From CAVVTR01 sp963751245 (GTDB taxonomy: Bacteria > Acidobacteriota > Thermoanaerobaculia > Thermoanaerobaculales > Thermoanaerobaculaceae), in NCBI GenBank assembly GCA_963751245.1, contig CAVVTR010000007.1, positions 372,001 to 436,000 of the forward strand: a stretch of DNA of 64,000 nt, in the 5' to 3' direction. Of the stretch, positions 1 to 8,706 are shown in pieces (position 1 is the first letter of the stretch; each line of letters begins with the position of its first letter). Both the position numbers and the translations under genes were made by a program. The notes under the pieces are model-generated. The model did not search any database and was not told the origin of the DNA. It was given only the letters and a program-made list of their open reading frames with translations.

Positions 1-2
1 CC

Positions 3-983
3 CTCGCGGAGGTGAGCGAGGGCGTGATCCTCCTCGACACCCAGGGCCTGGTTCACTTCGCGAACCCCGCCGCCGTGGCCCTGCTGGGGGCGGACCTCGT
101 CCCCGGCCGGCCCCTGGTGGAGGCGGTGCGGGCTCCCGAGCTGCTCGGCGCCGTGACCGAGGTGCAGAATGGCGGCGGCAGCCAGCACACGGCCTTCGCC
201 GCGCCCACCGGCGCCGAGCTGGCGGTCCGGGTGTGCGCCGTGCCGCACCCCGTCCTGGACGTGGCCGTCGTCCTCCACGACACCCGCGGCGAGCGGCAGC
301 TCGAGCGCGCGCGGCGGGCGCTGGTGGCCGACCTGGCCCACGAGCTGCGCACCCCCCTCACCGTCCTCGGCGGCCTCGCCGAGGAGCTCCGAGAGACCGG
401 CGGTCCCGCCTCGCTGGCGGCGACCATGCAGCGCCAGGTGATGCGCCTGCGCGCGTTCGCCGAGGACCTCGAGGAGCTCGCCTCCATCGAGACCGGGCAG
501 GTCAAGCTCTCCCCGGAGGACACCGACGCGGCCACCGTCGCCCGGCAGGTGCTGGGCGACCTGCGCGAGGCCGCGGCAAGGGCCGGCGTGACGCTGGAGC
601 AGCGCGGCGGGGCGGCACCGCTGCGCACCGACCCCGTGCGCCTGGCGCAGGTGCTCACCAACCTGGTCGACAACGCCATCCGCTACAACCGTCCCGAGGG
701 GCGGGTGACGGTGACCACGGAGGGGGGCGGCGAGGCGGTGCGGATCTCGGTCGAGGACACCGGCATCGGCATTCCCGGGGAGGAGCTCCCGCTGGTGTTC
801 CAGCGCTTCTACCGCGTCCACCGGGGCGGCCAGCGCCGGGACGGCGGCAGCGGAAGCGGGCTGGGGCTGGCCATCGTCAAGCACCTGGTCCGGGCGCTGG
901 GCGGGAGCGTGAGGCTCACCTCCGAGGCCGGGCGGGGAACCCAGGTGGTGGTGAGCCTGCCCCGCACCGCTTCCAGGGCCTGA
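3..983 (+). CDS. Sensor histidine kinase, PhoR-like (5' partial)
   Basis: C-terminal part of a two-component sensor kinase that would autophosphorylate and pass phosphate to a response regulator. The frame stays open to the window edge (codons for L-A-E precede the GTG at 12), so the true start lies upstream. A PAS-like segment comes first. The H-box A-H-E-L-R-T-P-L follows, with its histidine at about nt 339. A HATPase domain has an N-box (DNAIRYN), a G1 box (DTGIGI) and a GSGLGL G2 box. Order and motifs match the PhoR/WalK group; ligand and partner regulator are not visible. It converges on the S1 gene across a strong hairpin. Confidence 0.9.
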   Translation, partial: LAEVSEGVILLDTQGLVHFANPAAVALLGADLVPGRPLVEAVRAPELLGAVTEVQNGGGSQHTAFAAPTGAELAVRVCAVPHPVLDVAVVLHDTRGERQLERARRALVADLAHELRTPLTVLGGLAEELRETGGPASLAATMQRQVMRLRAFAEDLEELASIETGQVKLSPEDTDAATVARQVLGDLREAAARAGVTLEQRGGAAPLRTDPVRLAQVLTNLVDNAIRYNRPEGRVTVTTEGGGEAVRISVEDTGIGIPGEELPLVFQRFYRVHRGGQRRDGGSGSGLGLAIVKHLVRALGGSVRLTSEAGRGTQVVVSLPRTASRA

Positions 984-989
984 CGCACG

Positions 990-1015
990 ACGACGGCCGC
1001 GCGAGCGGCCGTCGT
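990..1015. terminator. Bidirectional hairpin between convergent genes
   Basis: A perfect 11-bp stem (990-1000 with 1005-1015) is closed by a GCGA tetraloop of the GNRA type. It starts 7 nt after the kinase stop and lies 26 nt before the S1 gene stop on the other strand. There is no U-run on either side, so it is a terminator by position and stability rather than a classic intrinsic one. Confidence 0.6.
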
Positions 1016-1040
1016 GGAAGCCTGGAAGGACCCTCTCCGA

Positions 1041-2474
1041 TCAGTTCGAGCTGGCGTTCTTGCCCTTCAGGGCCTTCTGGAGCGCCGCGCCGAAGGCCGT
1101 GACCTCGTCCTTGCGCTCCGCCTGGCGGGTGTCGGCCCAACGGTGGAACTCCTTGGCGGCCTTGCTCTCCTTGCCCTTCCGCAGCGACAGCGAGATGCGC
1201 TTGCGCTCGGGGTCGACGGACAGCACCGCGGCGGAAACCCGGCTTCCGGAGGGGAAGGCGGCGGCCAGGTCGGCGCCCCGCGGCTGGTCGCTTTCGGAGG
1301 CCGGAATGAGGGCGGTGAGCTCGGGCTCGAGCTCGACGAACACGCCGAAGCTGGCGGTGCGCTCCACGGTGCCTTCCACAAGGGTGCCTACCGGGTAGCG
1401 GCTGGCGGCGTCGGCCCAGGGATCGCCCTCGGCCATCTTGCGCAGCGTCAGCGACAGGCGGCGGCGCTCCGCGTCGTACTCGCGCACCCAGCCCTCGATC
1501 GTCGCGCCCTGCGTGAGCCGGGGGTCGTCCATGGCCATGCCGGGGGGCAGCTGCGACACGTGAACGAGGCCGTCGACGCCGGGCATCACCTCGACGAACA
1601 CCCCGAAGTCGGTCTTGCGTGCCACGGTGCCGGTGAAGGGCGAGCCCACCGGGAACCTGGTGGCCACCTCGGCCCAGGGGTCCTCCTCCAGCGCCTTGAT
1701 GGAGAGTGCGATACGCGACTTGGCCCGGTCGGCCTCCAGGACCTTGACGCGGACGGTCTCGCCGATCTTGACCACCTGCGAGGGACGCACGCCGAAGCGG
1801 TGCGAGAGCTCCGAGACGTGCACCATGCCGTCCACGCCTCCGATGTCGACGAAGACGCCGAAGTCGCGGACGCTCTTGACGGTGCCCTCGAGCTCCGCGC
1901 CCACCTCGATGTGCTCCCAGGCCGCCTCCTGAGCGTGATCACGCTCCTGGCGCAGGAGCTGGGCGCGGGAGACCACCAATGAGGTGAGGTCGTCGGCCAG
2001 CTCGGTGATCTGGAAGCGGTAGGTCTGTCCAAGGTGGGCGTCGACGTTGCGCGGGAAGCCGAGCTCGATCTGGGACATGGGGCAGAACGCCCGCACGCCG
2101 GCCACCGACACGTCGTAGCCGCCCTTGTTACGGCCGGTCACCTTGCCCTCGACGGGGACGCCGTTCTCGAAGGCGCCGCGGAGCGCCTCGCGTTCGCGGC
2201 GTTCGTTGGCCTGGCGGTGGGACACGCGGAGCTCGGGCGAGACGGCGATGACGACCGCGTCGAGGCCGTCGCCGGGCTCCAGATCGCCCAGCTCCGACCG
2301 GTCCATCACGGCCTCGGTCTTGCCGCCCACCGCGATCAGCGCCACGTCGCCGACAACGGCCATGACGTGGCCGCTGACCAGCTGGCCGACCTCGATCTGC
2401 TCCTGCGTGAAGCTCTCCGCGAGGGCTTCGGCGAACGTCTGCTGTTCAGGGGTGGGGTTGGTCTCGTCAGTCAT
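1041..2474 (-). CDS. S1 RNA-binding domain protein (ribosomal protein S1-like)
   Basis: Protein of 477 aa with five tandem S1 (OB-fold) domains at about residues 25-90, 104-172, 193-263, 277-348 and 364-434. The last three carry the typical FGVFV...D/GLVHVSQL pattern and end in RLSLTLRK-like strands. S1 proteins bind single-stranded mRNA and help load it on the 30S subunit. Five domains is within the range for bacterial S1 homologues. It is transcribed alone from a promoter at 2525-2552, divergent from the sigma-factor gene. A general RNA-binding role outside the ribosome cannot be excluded. Confidence 0.88.
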   Translation of the reverse strand: MTDETNPTPEQQTFAEALAESFTQEQIEVGQLVSGHVMAVVGDVALIAVGGKTEAVMDRSELGDLEPGDGLDAVVIAVSPELRVSHRQANERREREALRGAFENGVPVEGKVTGRNKGGYDVSVAGVRAFCPMSQIELGFPRNVDAHLGQTYRFQITELADDLTSLVVSRAQLLRQERDHAQEAAWEHIEVGAELEGTVKSVRDFGVFVDIGGVDGMVHVSELSHRFGVRPSQVVKIGETVRVKVLEADRAKSRIALSIKALEEDPWAEVATRFPVGSPFTGTVARKTDFGVFVEVMPGVDGLVHVSQLPPGMAMDDPRLTQGATIEGWVREYDAERRRLSLTLRKMAEGDPWADAASRYPVGTLVEGTVERTASFGVFVELEPELTALIPASESDQPRGADLAAAFPSGSRVSAAVLSVDPERKRISLSLRKGKESKAAKEFHRWADTRQAERKDEVTAFGAALQKALKGKNASSN

Positions 2475-2524
2475 GCGAACCTCTCGGATCCGGCCCCGGG
2501 GATACCCTCGGGGAAGGGCTCATC

Positions 2525-2552
2525 ATTCTACACGAAATCCTGCGGACGGAAA
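2525..2552 (-). promoter_or_regulatory. Candidate promoter of the S1 gene
   Basis: On the minus strand TTTCCG (2552-2547), a 16-nt spacer and TAGAAT (2530-2525) resemble a sigma-70 promoter. It would give a leader of about 45 nt before the ATG at 2474. Confidence 0.5.
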
Positions 2553-2667
2553 GGGGTCCACCGGAGCGGCGGTGCCGGGACCGGTGTCACAATGAAACCA
2601 GGGCCCGAAATTGGGCCCGGCGGCGCCCGCAGTGACCCGCCGCGCTCCACCGGCAAAGGAGCCCAGG

Positions 2668-3231
2668 GTGGATGGTGATGTCACTTCCGAGGAGACGCTT
2701 TCCCGCCTGATGGCGGCGTACCAGGACGGCAGCGCGCCCGCCTTCGAGGGGCTGTACGCGATCCTCGCGCCCCGGCTTCGCGGCTACCTGCGGGCGCTGA
2801 CCCGGGACGCGGTGCGTGCCGAGGATCTACTCCAGGACACGTTCCTGCAGCTCCACCGGGCCCGCCGGACCTACCTGGCGGGGCGGCCCGTGAAGCCGTG
2901 GGTGTTCGCCATCGCGCGCAACGTGTTCCTCATGGAGCGGCGCTCGGCGGCGCGCCGGGGCCGGCGGGAGGTGCTGGCGGACGGCGACCTGCCCGAGGTC
3001 GGGGTGCCCGCCGAGATGGAGGGGCTGGCCGACCGGGACCGGGTGGCCCGGGCGCTGGCCGAGGTCCCCCGGGACCGGAGGGAGGCGGTGGTGCTCCACC
3101 ACGTTCAGGGCATGAGCTTCAAGGAGGTCGGTGCGGTGCTCGGCATCAGCGAAGGGGCGGCGAAGGTCCGTGCGCACCGGGGCATGAACGATCTGCGGCG
3201 CCTCCTCGGCGCCCAGGGGGGTGGCCCGTGA
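2668..3231 (+). CDS. ECF-family RNA polymerase sigma factor
   Basis: Sigma-70 family extracytoplasmic-function sigma factor of 187 aa. Region 2 is recognisable from RAEDLLQDTFLQLHRAR and PWVFAIARN. Region 4 carries LPxxRREAVVLHH-like and FKEVGAVLGISEGAAKVRAHRG helix-turn-helix sequences. I chose the GTG at 2668 because an AAGGAG ribosome site sits 6 nt upstream and conserved residues begin just after. The next gene overlaps its stop (GTGA) and encodes a six-helix NrsF-like protein, so this is a sigma/anti-sigma pair. The inducing signal is unknown. Confidence 0.92.
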   Translation: MDGDVTSEETLSRLMAAYQDGSAPAFEGLYAILAPRLRGYLRALTRDAVRAEDLLQDTFLQLHRARRTYLAGRPVKPWVFAIARNVFLMERRSAARRGRREVLADGDLPEVGVPAEMEGLADRDRVARALAEVPRDRREAVVLHHVQGMSFKEVGAVLGISEGAAKVRAHRGMNDLRRLLGAQGGGP

Positions 3232-3908
3232 GCACGCCTCCGCCGGTGCCGGAAGGGCTCCGCCGAGCCATCGAGGAGGACCTCCGCCCGGTCCGGCCGC
3301 TGCTCTCGCCGCTGGTGAGGACCCTCGCGGTGGCGGCGTGGGCCGCCGTGCTCCTCGTCACCGTGCCCGTCGTCCTCGGGCTGCGGCCCGACGCCTCGTC
3401 CCTGGGTCCCCTCGTCACCTGGGGCGCCGCCGTGCTGGAGGCGGTGGGCGGGCTCGTCCTGGTGTGGCTCGGGCTCCGGGAGGCGATCCCCGGCAGCGGC
3501 GTGACCCTCCCCGAGGGCGTCGCCTCCCTCGTGGCCGCCCTGGCCATCGAGGCGGGGGTCGCCGTGCTCACCTTCGCGCGGTCCGTCCCGGCGGCGGTTC
3601 CGGGGGGCGCGCTGGTCCACGGTGTGGAGTGCTTCTCCATGGAGACGTCGTTGGGGCTTCCGGCCCTGGCGCTGACGGTCTGGCTGACCGTCCGCGCCTT
3701 CCCGGTCCGCCCCGCCTGGGCCGGGCTGCTCGGGGGCGCCGGCGCGGGGCTGCTCGCCAACGGGGTGCAGCACCTCGTCTGTGGCATCGCCAGCCTGGAG
3801 CACGTCATGGTGTGGCACATGGGGGCGAGCGCCGTGCTCGCCGCGGCCGGCTGGGGGATCGGCCGGCTGTGGGAGCGGTACCGGCAGCGGTCGGGGCGGC
3901 CGGGGTAG
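3228..3908 (+). CDS. NrsF-like (DUF1109) membrane anti-sigma factor
   Basis: Membrane protein of 226 aa with a short cytoplasmic N-terminus (about residues 1-25) and six predicted transmembrane helices. NrsF proteins hold a cognate ECF sigma factor at the inner membrane until a stress signal arrives. The assignment rests on topology, length and coupling to the sigma gene through a GTGA overlap. H-M-G-A-S near the last helix and a cysteine-containing fifth helix fit the family. Direct binding to the sigma factor is inferred. Confidence 0.75.
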   Translation: MSTPPPVPEGLRRAIEEDLRPVRPLLSPLVRTLAVAAWAAVLLVTVPVVLGLRPDASSLGPLVTWGAAVLEAVGGLVLVWLGLREAIPGSGVTLPEGVASLVAALAIEAGVAVLTFARSVPAAVPGGALVHGVECFSMETSLGLPALALTVWLTVRAFPVRPAWAGLLGGAGAGLLANGVQHLVCGIASLEHVMVWHMGASAVLAAAGWGIGRLWERYRQRSGRPG

Positions 3909-3967
3909 ACTGACCTGGGCCCCGAGGGTGTCCGCACACCGGCTGGAGGGTTCGGGGGAGGCCGACG

Positions 3968-5080
3968 GTGAGCCGTTACGTGGCACGTGACGACTTCGCA
4001 CACGGGACCGTTCCAGGAGTGGGCGTGCTCCTCGCCAACCTGGGCACGCCGGAGGCGCCCACCGCTGCGGCGCTGCGGCGCTACCTGCGGGAGTTCCTCT
4101 CGGATCCCCGGGTGGTGGAGCTGCCGCGCCTGCCCTGGTGGGTGATCCTCAACGGCTTCATCCTGCCGTTCCGCCCGCGCCGCTCGGCGCGGCTGTACGC
4201 CACGATCTGGGGGCCGGAGGGGTCACCGCTGCTCGCCACCGGGAGGCGGCAGGCGGCGGGGCTCGAGGCCGCCCTGCGCCGTCGCGCGGGCAACCCCGTG
4301 CACGTTGCGCTGGGCATGCGCTACGGCCGGCCCGCGGTGGGCGAGGCGTTGCGGTCGCTGCGCGACCGTGGCTGCGCCAGGATCCTCGTGCTGCCCCTGT
4401 ACCCCCAGTACGCGTCGGCCACCGTGGGGTCCACCTTCGACGCCGTGGCAAGGGAGCTCACCACCTGGCGGTGGGTCCCGGAGCTGCGCACCGTGGCCTC
4501 CTACCACGACCACCCCGCCTACGTCGCCTGTCTGGCGGCGAGCCTCGGGGAGGCGTGGGCGGACGGCTCGCGGCCCGAGAGGCTGCTCTTCTCGTTCCAC
4601 GGCATCCCCAAGCGCAGCTTCCTGGCGGGGGATCCCTACCACTGCCAGTGCCTCAAGACGGCGCGGCTGGTGTCGCAGCGTCTGGGGCTCGAGGAGGGGG
4701 CGTGGCAGGTGTCGTTCCAGTCGAGGTTCGGGCGCGAGGAGTGGCTCACGCCCTACACCGACGCCACGTTGCGGGCGTGGGGCGGGTCCGGGGTCTCCCG
4801 GGTGGACGTCGTGTGCCCCGGCTTCGCGGCCGACTGCCTGGAGACCCTGGAGGAGATCGCCGTGCTCAACCGCGGGGTCTTCCTGGAGGCGGGCGGCCGC
4901 GACTACCGGTACGTGCCCGCCCTCAACGACCGCCCCGACCACATCGAGGCGCTCGCCGACATCGCGTCGGCCCACATTCAGGGCTGGCTCGTATCCCCTG
5001 AGCGCTGGGACGAGGAGGCGGTGAGGCGCGAGGCCGGGCGCTCCCGGCAGCGCGCCCTGGCCCAGGGGGCGCCGCAGTGA
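3968..5080 (+). CDS. hemH: Ferrochelatase
   Basis: Inserts Fe2+ into a porphyrin at the end of heme biosynthesis. Family hallmarks are LLANLGTPEAP near the N-terminus, the catalytic S-F-H-G-I-P histidine (about H211), the DPYHCQC stretch, QSRFGREEWL and the conserved glutamate of CLETLEE (about E292). Length 370 aa is normal. The GTG start at 3968 has a GGGGGAGG site just upstream. The stop overlaps the next gene by 4 nt. No other heme genes lie in this window. Confidence 0.95.
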   Translation: MSRYVARDDFAHGTVPGVGVLLANLGTPEAPTAAALRRYLREFLSDPRVVELPRLPWWVILNGFILPFRPRRSARLYATIWGPEGSPLLATGRRQAAGLEAALRRRAGNPVHVALGMRYGRPAVGEALRSLRDRGCARILVLPLYPQYASATVGSTFDAVARELTTWRWVPELRTVASYHDHPAYVACLAASLGEAWADGSRPERLLFSFHGIPKRSFLAGDPYHCQCLKTARLVSQRLGLEEGAWQVSFQSRFGREEWLTPYTDATLRAWGGSGVSRVDVVCPGFAADCLETLEEIAVLNRGVFLEAGGRDYRYVPALNDRPDHIEALADIASAHIQGWLVSPERWDEEAVRREAGRSRQRALAQGAPQ

Positions 5081-6048
5081 CCGAGGGGGTGGCACGGGAC
5101 GCAGGCTCGGCCGTCCGGATCGGCATCTCCTCGTGCCTGCTGGGCGCGAAGGTGCGGTACGACGGCGGCCACAAGAAGGACGACTTCCTGGCCGGAACCT
5201 TCGCGCGCTGGGTGGAGTGGGTTCCGGTGTGTCCCGAGGTCGAGGCGGGGATGGGCACGCCCCGCGAGCCCATCCGCCTGGTGCGCGAGGGCGAGGCGGT
5301 CCACCTGGTCGGAGCGCGCTCCGGAGCGGACTGGACCGACCGCATGGCGGGGTTCGCCCGGCACCGGGTGGAGGGCCTCGCCGGAGCCGGCCTCAGCGGC
5401 TTCGTGCTGAAGAAGGACTCGCCCTCCTGCGGCATGGAGCGGGTCAAGGTCCACGGCGGCGGCATGCCCTCCCGGACCGGCCGGGGGCTGTTCGCCCGGG
5501 AGCTCATGGCCCGCTTTCCCGACCTCCCCGTGGAGGAGGAGGGGAGGCTGTCCGATCCCCGGCTGCGGGACAACTTCGTCGAGCGGGTGTTCGCCTACCA
5601 CCGGGTCCGGGAGCTCTTCGGCCCGCGCTGGACGGCAGGGGCGCTGGTCGCGTTCCACACCGCGCACAAGCTCCAGCTGATGGCCCACAGCCCCGAGGTC
5701 TACCGGCACCTGGGCCGCCTCGTCTCAAGCGTCCGCGAGCGGCACCGCGACGAGGTGCGGGAGGAGTACAGCCGGGAGCTCATGCGGGGGCTCCGGACGA
5801 TCGCGACGCCGCGGCGCAACACCAACGTGCTGCAGCACATCGCGGGATACTTCAAGAAGCTCCTGGACGACGGCTCGCGGCGGGAGCTGGCGGGGCTCAT
5901 CGAGGACTACCGCCAGGGCGTCGTGCCCCTGGTCGTGCCGGTCACCCTCATCAGGCACTTCGTCCGCCTCCACCACGTCTCCTACCTCGCCGGCCAGACC
6001 TACCTGGAGCCGCACCCGAAGGAGCTCATGCTCCGCAACCACGTGTGA
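5077..6048 (+). CDS. DUF523 and DUF1722 domain protein
   Basis: Two-domain protein of 323 aa. DUF523 (about residues 15-155) has the conserved cysteine motifs SSCLLG, VCPE and SPSCG. DUF1722 (about 190-310) is YbgA-like, with FHTAHKLQLMAHSP and a C-terminal PHPKELMLRNHV. The fusion is widespread in bacteria and often lies near photolyase genes; its biochemical role is not established. The GTG start at 5077 overlaps the hemH stop, so it is probably co-transcribed with it. Confidence 0.88.
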   Translation: MTEGVARDAGSAVRIGISSCLLGAKVRYDGGHKKDDFLAGTFARWVEWVPVCPEVEAGMGTPREPIRLVREGEAVHLVGARSGADWTDRMAGFARHRVEGLAGAGLSGFVLKKDSPSCGMERVKVHGGGMPSRTGRGLFARELMARFPDLPVEEEGRLSDPRLRDNFVERVFAYHRVRELFGPRWTAGALVAFHTAHKLQLMAHSPEVYRHLGRLVSSVRERHRDEVREEYSRELMRGLRTIATPRRNTNVLQHIAGYFKKLLDDGSRRELAGLIEDYRQGVVPLVVPVTLIRHFVRLHHVSYLAGQTYLEPHPKELMLRNHV

Positions 6049-6092
6049 GCCCGCCCCCACGACCGGGCGTGCTAGGGTTGCGGGTCGTCGAG

Positions 6093-7379
6093 ATGCGCAC
6101 GGACCCCGCCACCGGACACCACGTCGCTCCCGCTGGACGCCGGCTTCGCGCCGTCCTGGTGCTGGTGCTCTCCCTGGGCGCGACGGCGTGCCTGTCCTCG
6201 AAGCGGCTGTCGTACATCTACGAGCCCACCTACGGCGTGGAGAGCCCCCAGTTCGCCAACGCCCTGGACGGGCTCGCGTGCCGCATGGTCCCCGGGAACG
6301 AGGTGGCGCTCCTCAACGACGGCGACGAGCTCTTCCCGGCGCTGCGTAAGGCCATGGAAGAGGCCAAGTGCTCCATCAACATCGAGACGTACATCTTCGC
6401 CGAGGGCGAGGTGGGGGACGCCTTCGCGCGGTTGCTCGCCGACAAGGCCCGGCAGGGCGTGGCGGTGCGGCTGCTGGTGGACGGCGTCGGCGCCCGGCTG
6501 GGCCGGCTCGAGCCCTTCATGCGGGTGAACGGGGTCCGCGTGGAGATCTACAAGCCCCTCACCGTCTTCACCCTGCACCGCATCGGCGACCGCACGCACC
6601 GCAAGATCGTCACCGTGGACGGGAAGATCGCCTTCACGGGAGGGTTCGCCTTCGACGACCGGTGGCAGGGGCACGCCCGGGACGCGGCGGAGTGGCGGGA
6701 CGTGGCGGTGCGCCTGGAGGGGCCCATCGTCTCCCAGCTCCAGCGCATCTTCATGCAGGACTGGATGCACACCACCGGCGAGGTGCTGCACGACGACGGC
6801 CAGTTCCCGCCGGTGGAGATGCCCGGGAACATCCTCGCCCAGGCGGTGGCGAGCTCCGGGGCGGACCCCAGCTCCCTCGCCAAGCTGCACTACTTCGCAC
6901 CCATCCAGGCGGCGCGCCGGAGGATCTGGATCGAGAACGCCTACTTCGTCCCCGACCGGGACTTCCGCCGGGCGCTGATGCGGGCCGCGGAGCGCGGCGT
7001 GGACGTGAGGCTGCTCGTGCCCGGGAGGCTCACCGACATCCGGGCCGTGCGGTGGGCGTCGCGCTACCGGTACCGGGAGCTGTTGGAGGCCGGCGTGCAG
7101 ATCTACGAGTACCGGCCCACCATGCTCCACAGCAAGCTCATGGTCGTCGACGGCATCTTCACCTCCATCGGCTCCATGAACTTCGTGAGCCGCACCATGA
7201 AGAAGAACGCCGAGGCGAACGTGGCCATCTACGATCGCACCTTCGCCCAGCTCGTCGAGGCCGTCTACGAGGAGGACCTCCGGCGCTCCGAGCGCGTCAC
7301 CCTGGAACAGTGGCGCCGCCGGGGGGTGTTCGAGCGGGTCCGGGAAGCGTTCTTCGCGCTGTTCTCCCTCGTCTACTGA
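6093..7379 (+). CDS. Phospholipase D / cardiolipin synthase family lipoprotein
   Basis: PLD-superfamily enzyme of 428 aa with two HxKxxxxD motifs: HRKIVTVDG at about residues 168-176 and HSKLMVVDG at about 345-353. Paired HKD motifs form one active site and in cardiolipin synthases transfer phosphatidyl groups between phosphatidylglycerols. The N-terminus has a hydrophobic stretch ending ...GATAC, a weak lipobox, in place of the two helices of ClsA, so a periplasm-facing lipoprotein is likely. ATG 6093 was chosen; an in-frame GTG at 6069 is possible. The substrate is unproven. Confidence 0.85.
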   Translation: MRTDPATGHHVAPAGRRLRAVLVLVLSLGATACLSSKRLSYIYEPTYGVESPQFANALDGLACRMVPGNEVALLNDGDELFPALRKAMEEAKCSINIETYIFAEGEVGDAFARLLADKARQGVAVRLLVDGVGARLGRLEPFMRVNGVRVEIYKPLTVFTLHRIGDRTHRKIVTVDGKIAFTGGFAFDDRWQGHARDAAEWRDVAVRLEGPIVSQLQRIFMQDWMHTTGEVLHDDGQFPPVEMPGNILAQAVASSGADPSSLAKLHYFAPIQAARRRIWIENAYFVPDRDFRRALMRAAERGVDVRLLVPGRLTDIRAVRWASRYRYRELLEAGVQIYEYRPTMLHSKLMVVDGIFTSIGSMNFVSRTMKKNAEANVAIYDRTFAQLVEAVYEEDLRRSERVTLEQWRRRGVFERVREAFFALFSLVY

Positions 7380-7410
7380 GTCTCGGCGCGCGATTGCGCA
7401 TAATACCGGT

Positions 7411-8706
7411 ATGACCCGGTCGCACCGCCCCCCGGCGACCCGATCCGCCCTGCTCCTCAGCGTCGCGGTCCTCCTCCTCCCCGCTCTCGGGGCCGCCGCG
7501 CCGGCCGGCGCCGCCGGGGAGCCGGCGCACCGGCCCCGCATCGGGCTCGTTCTCTCAGGTGGCGGCGTCCGCGGGGCGGCCCACATCGGAGCGCTCAAGG
7601 TGCTGCGCGACCTGCGCATCCCGGTGGACTGCATCGCCGGCACCAGCATGGGCGCCGTCGTCGGCGGGCTGTACGCCGCGGGGATGACCCCGGAGGAGAT
7701 GGAGACCGCCCTCACCGCCGTCGACTGGCAGGACATGTTCAACGACCGGCCGTCCCGGAAGGACCTCCGCTTCCACAGCAAGGAGGACGACCTCAGCTAC
7801 CTTGCCCCCTTCGAGTTCGGGCTCAAGCGATGGAAGCTGGTCCTGCCCTCGGGGCTGGTCGCCGGGCAGAAGATGGACTTCCTCCTCAAGACGTTGACCA
7901 TGCGGGTGGTCGACGTGCAGCGCTTCGACGACCTCCCGATCCCGTTCCGGGCGGTGGCCACCGACATCGTGACGGGCGAGATGGTGGTCCTCTCCGAGGG
8001 GGACCTGGCCGAGGCGATCCGGGCCAGCATGTCGGTGCCCGGGGCGTTCACGCCCGTCGAGCTGGACGGCCGCCTCCTGGTGGACGGGGGGATGGTGCGC
8101 AACCTCCCCGTGGACATCGCACGGAGCATGGGCGCCGACGTCCTGATCGCCGTGAACGTCTCGACGCCCCCGCTCGATCGGGGCGCCCTCGGCTCCGTCA
8201 CCCGGGTCTCGTCCCAGGTGCTGACCCTGCTCATGCAGGAGAACGTCAGTGCCTCCCTGGCCGAGGCCGACGTCGTGGTGACCCCCGACCTGACCGGGTT
8301 CAGGGCCAGCGACTTTCCCCAGGTGGCCGCCATCATCCCCGCGGTGAGACCGCCGCCCGCGCGTCGGCGGGCACCCTTGGGCGCTTCTCCGTGGACGAGG
8401 AGGCCTACGCCGACTACGAGCGCCGCCGCACCGGCCACGACGTCACGGCGGTCCGGATCGAATCGGTCCAGGTGGCGACCGGGGCGCCCGTCGACCCGCG
8501 GATCATCATGCGCCGGATCAGGACCCGCCCCCACGCGCCCCTCGATCTCGACACCCTGCGGGGCGACCTGGCGAGGATCTACGAGCTCGGCGACTTCCAG
8601 CTCGTGGAGTTCACCCTCCTCGACACGGAGCGGGGGTACGGCCTGCTCATCGACGCCAAAGAGAAGCCGTGGGGTCCCACCTACGTCCGCTTCGGGCTCA
8701 ACCTGA
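7411..8706 (+). CDS. Patatin-like phospholipase, 5' part of a frameshifted gene
   Basis: A signal peptide (about residues 1-34) precedes a patatin lipase domain with the oxyanion motif GGGVRGAAHIG, the nucleophile GTSMG and the DGG of the Ser-Asp dyad. Homology ends at residue 310, near nt 8340. Beyond that the frame reads Pro/Arg-rich nonsense until the stop at 8706, while the true continuation lies one frame over. Adding one C to the run at 8337-8340 restores a 743-aa protein ending at 9641. Family members are RssA/PlpD-like secreted or outer-membrane phospholipases. The start has CATAAT (7399-7404) 6 nt upstream, so it may be leaderless. Confidence 0.85.
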   Translation: MTRSHRPPATRSALLLSVAVLLLPALGAAAPAGAAGEPAHRPRIGLVLSGGGVRGAAHIGALKVLRDLRIPVDCIAGTSMGAVVGGLYAAGMTPEEMETALTAVDWQDMFNDRPSRKDLRFHSKEDDLSYLAPFEFGLKRWKLVLPSGLVAGQKMDFLLKTLTMRVVDVQRFDDLPIPFRAVATDIVTGEMVVLSEGDLAEAIRASMSVPGAFTPVELDGRLLVDGGMVRNLPVDIARSMGADVLIAVNVSTPPLDRGALGSVTRVSSQVLTLLMQENVSASLAEADVVVTPDLTGFRASDFPQVAAIIPAVRPPPARRRAPLGASPWTRRPTPTTSAAAPATTSRRSGSNRSRWRPGRPSTRGSSCAGSGPAPTRPSISTPCGATWRGSTSSATSSSWSSPSSTRSGGTACSSTPKRSRGVPPTSASGST

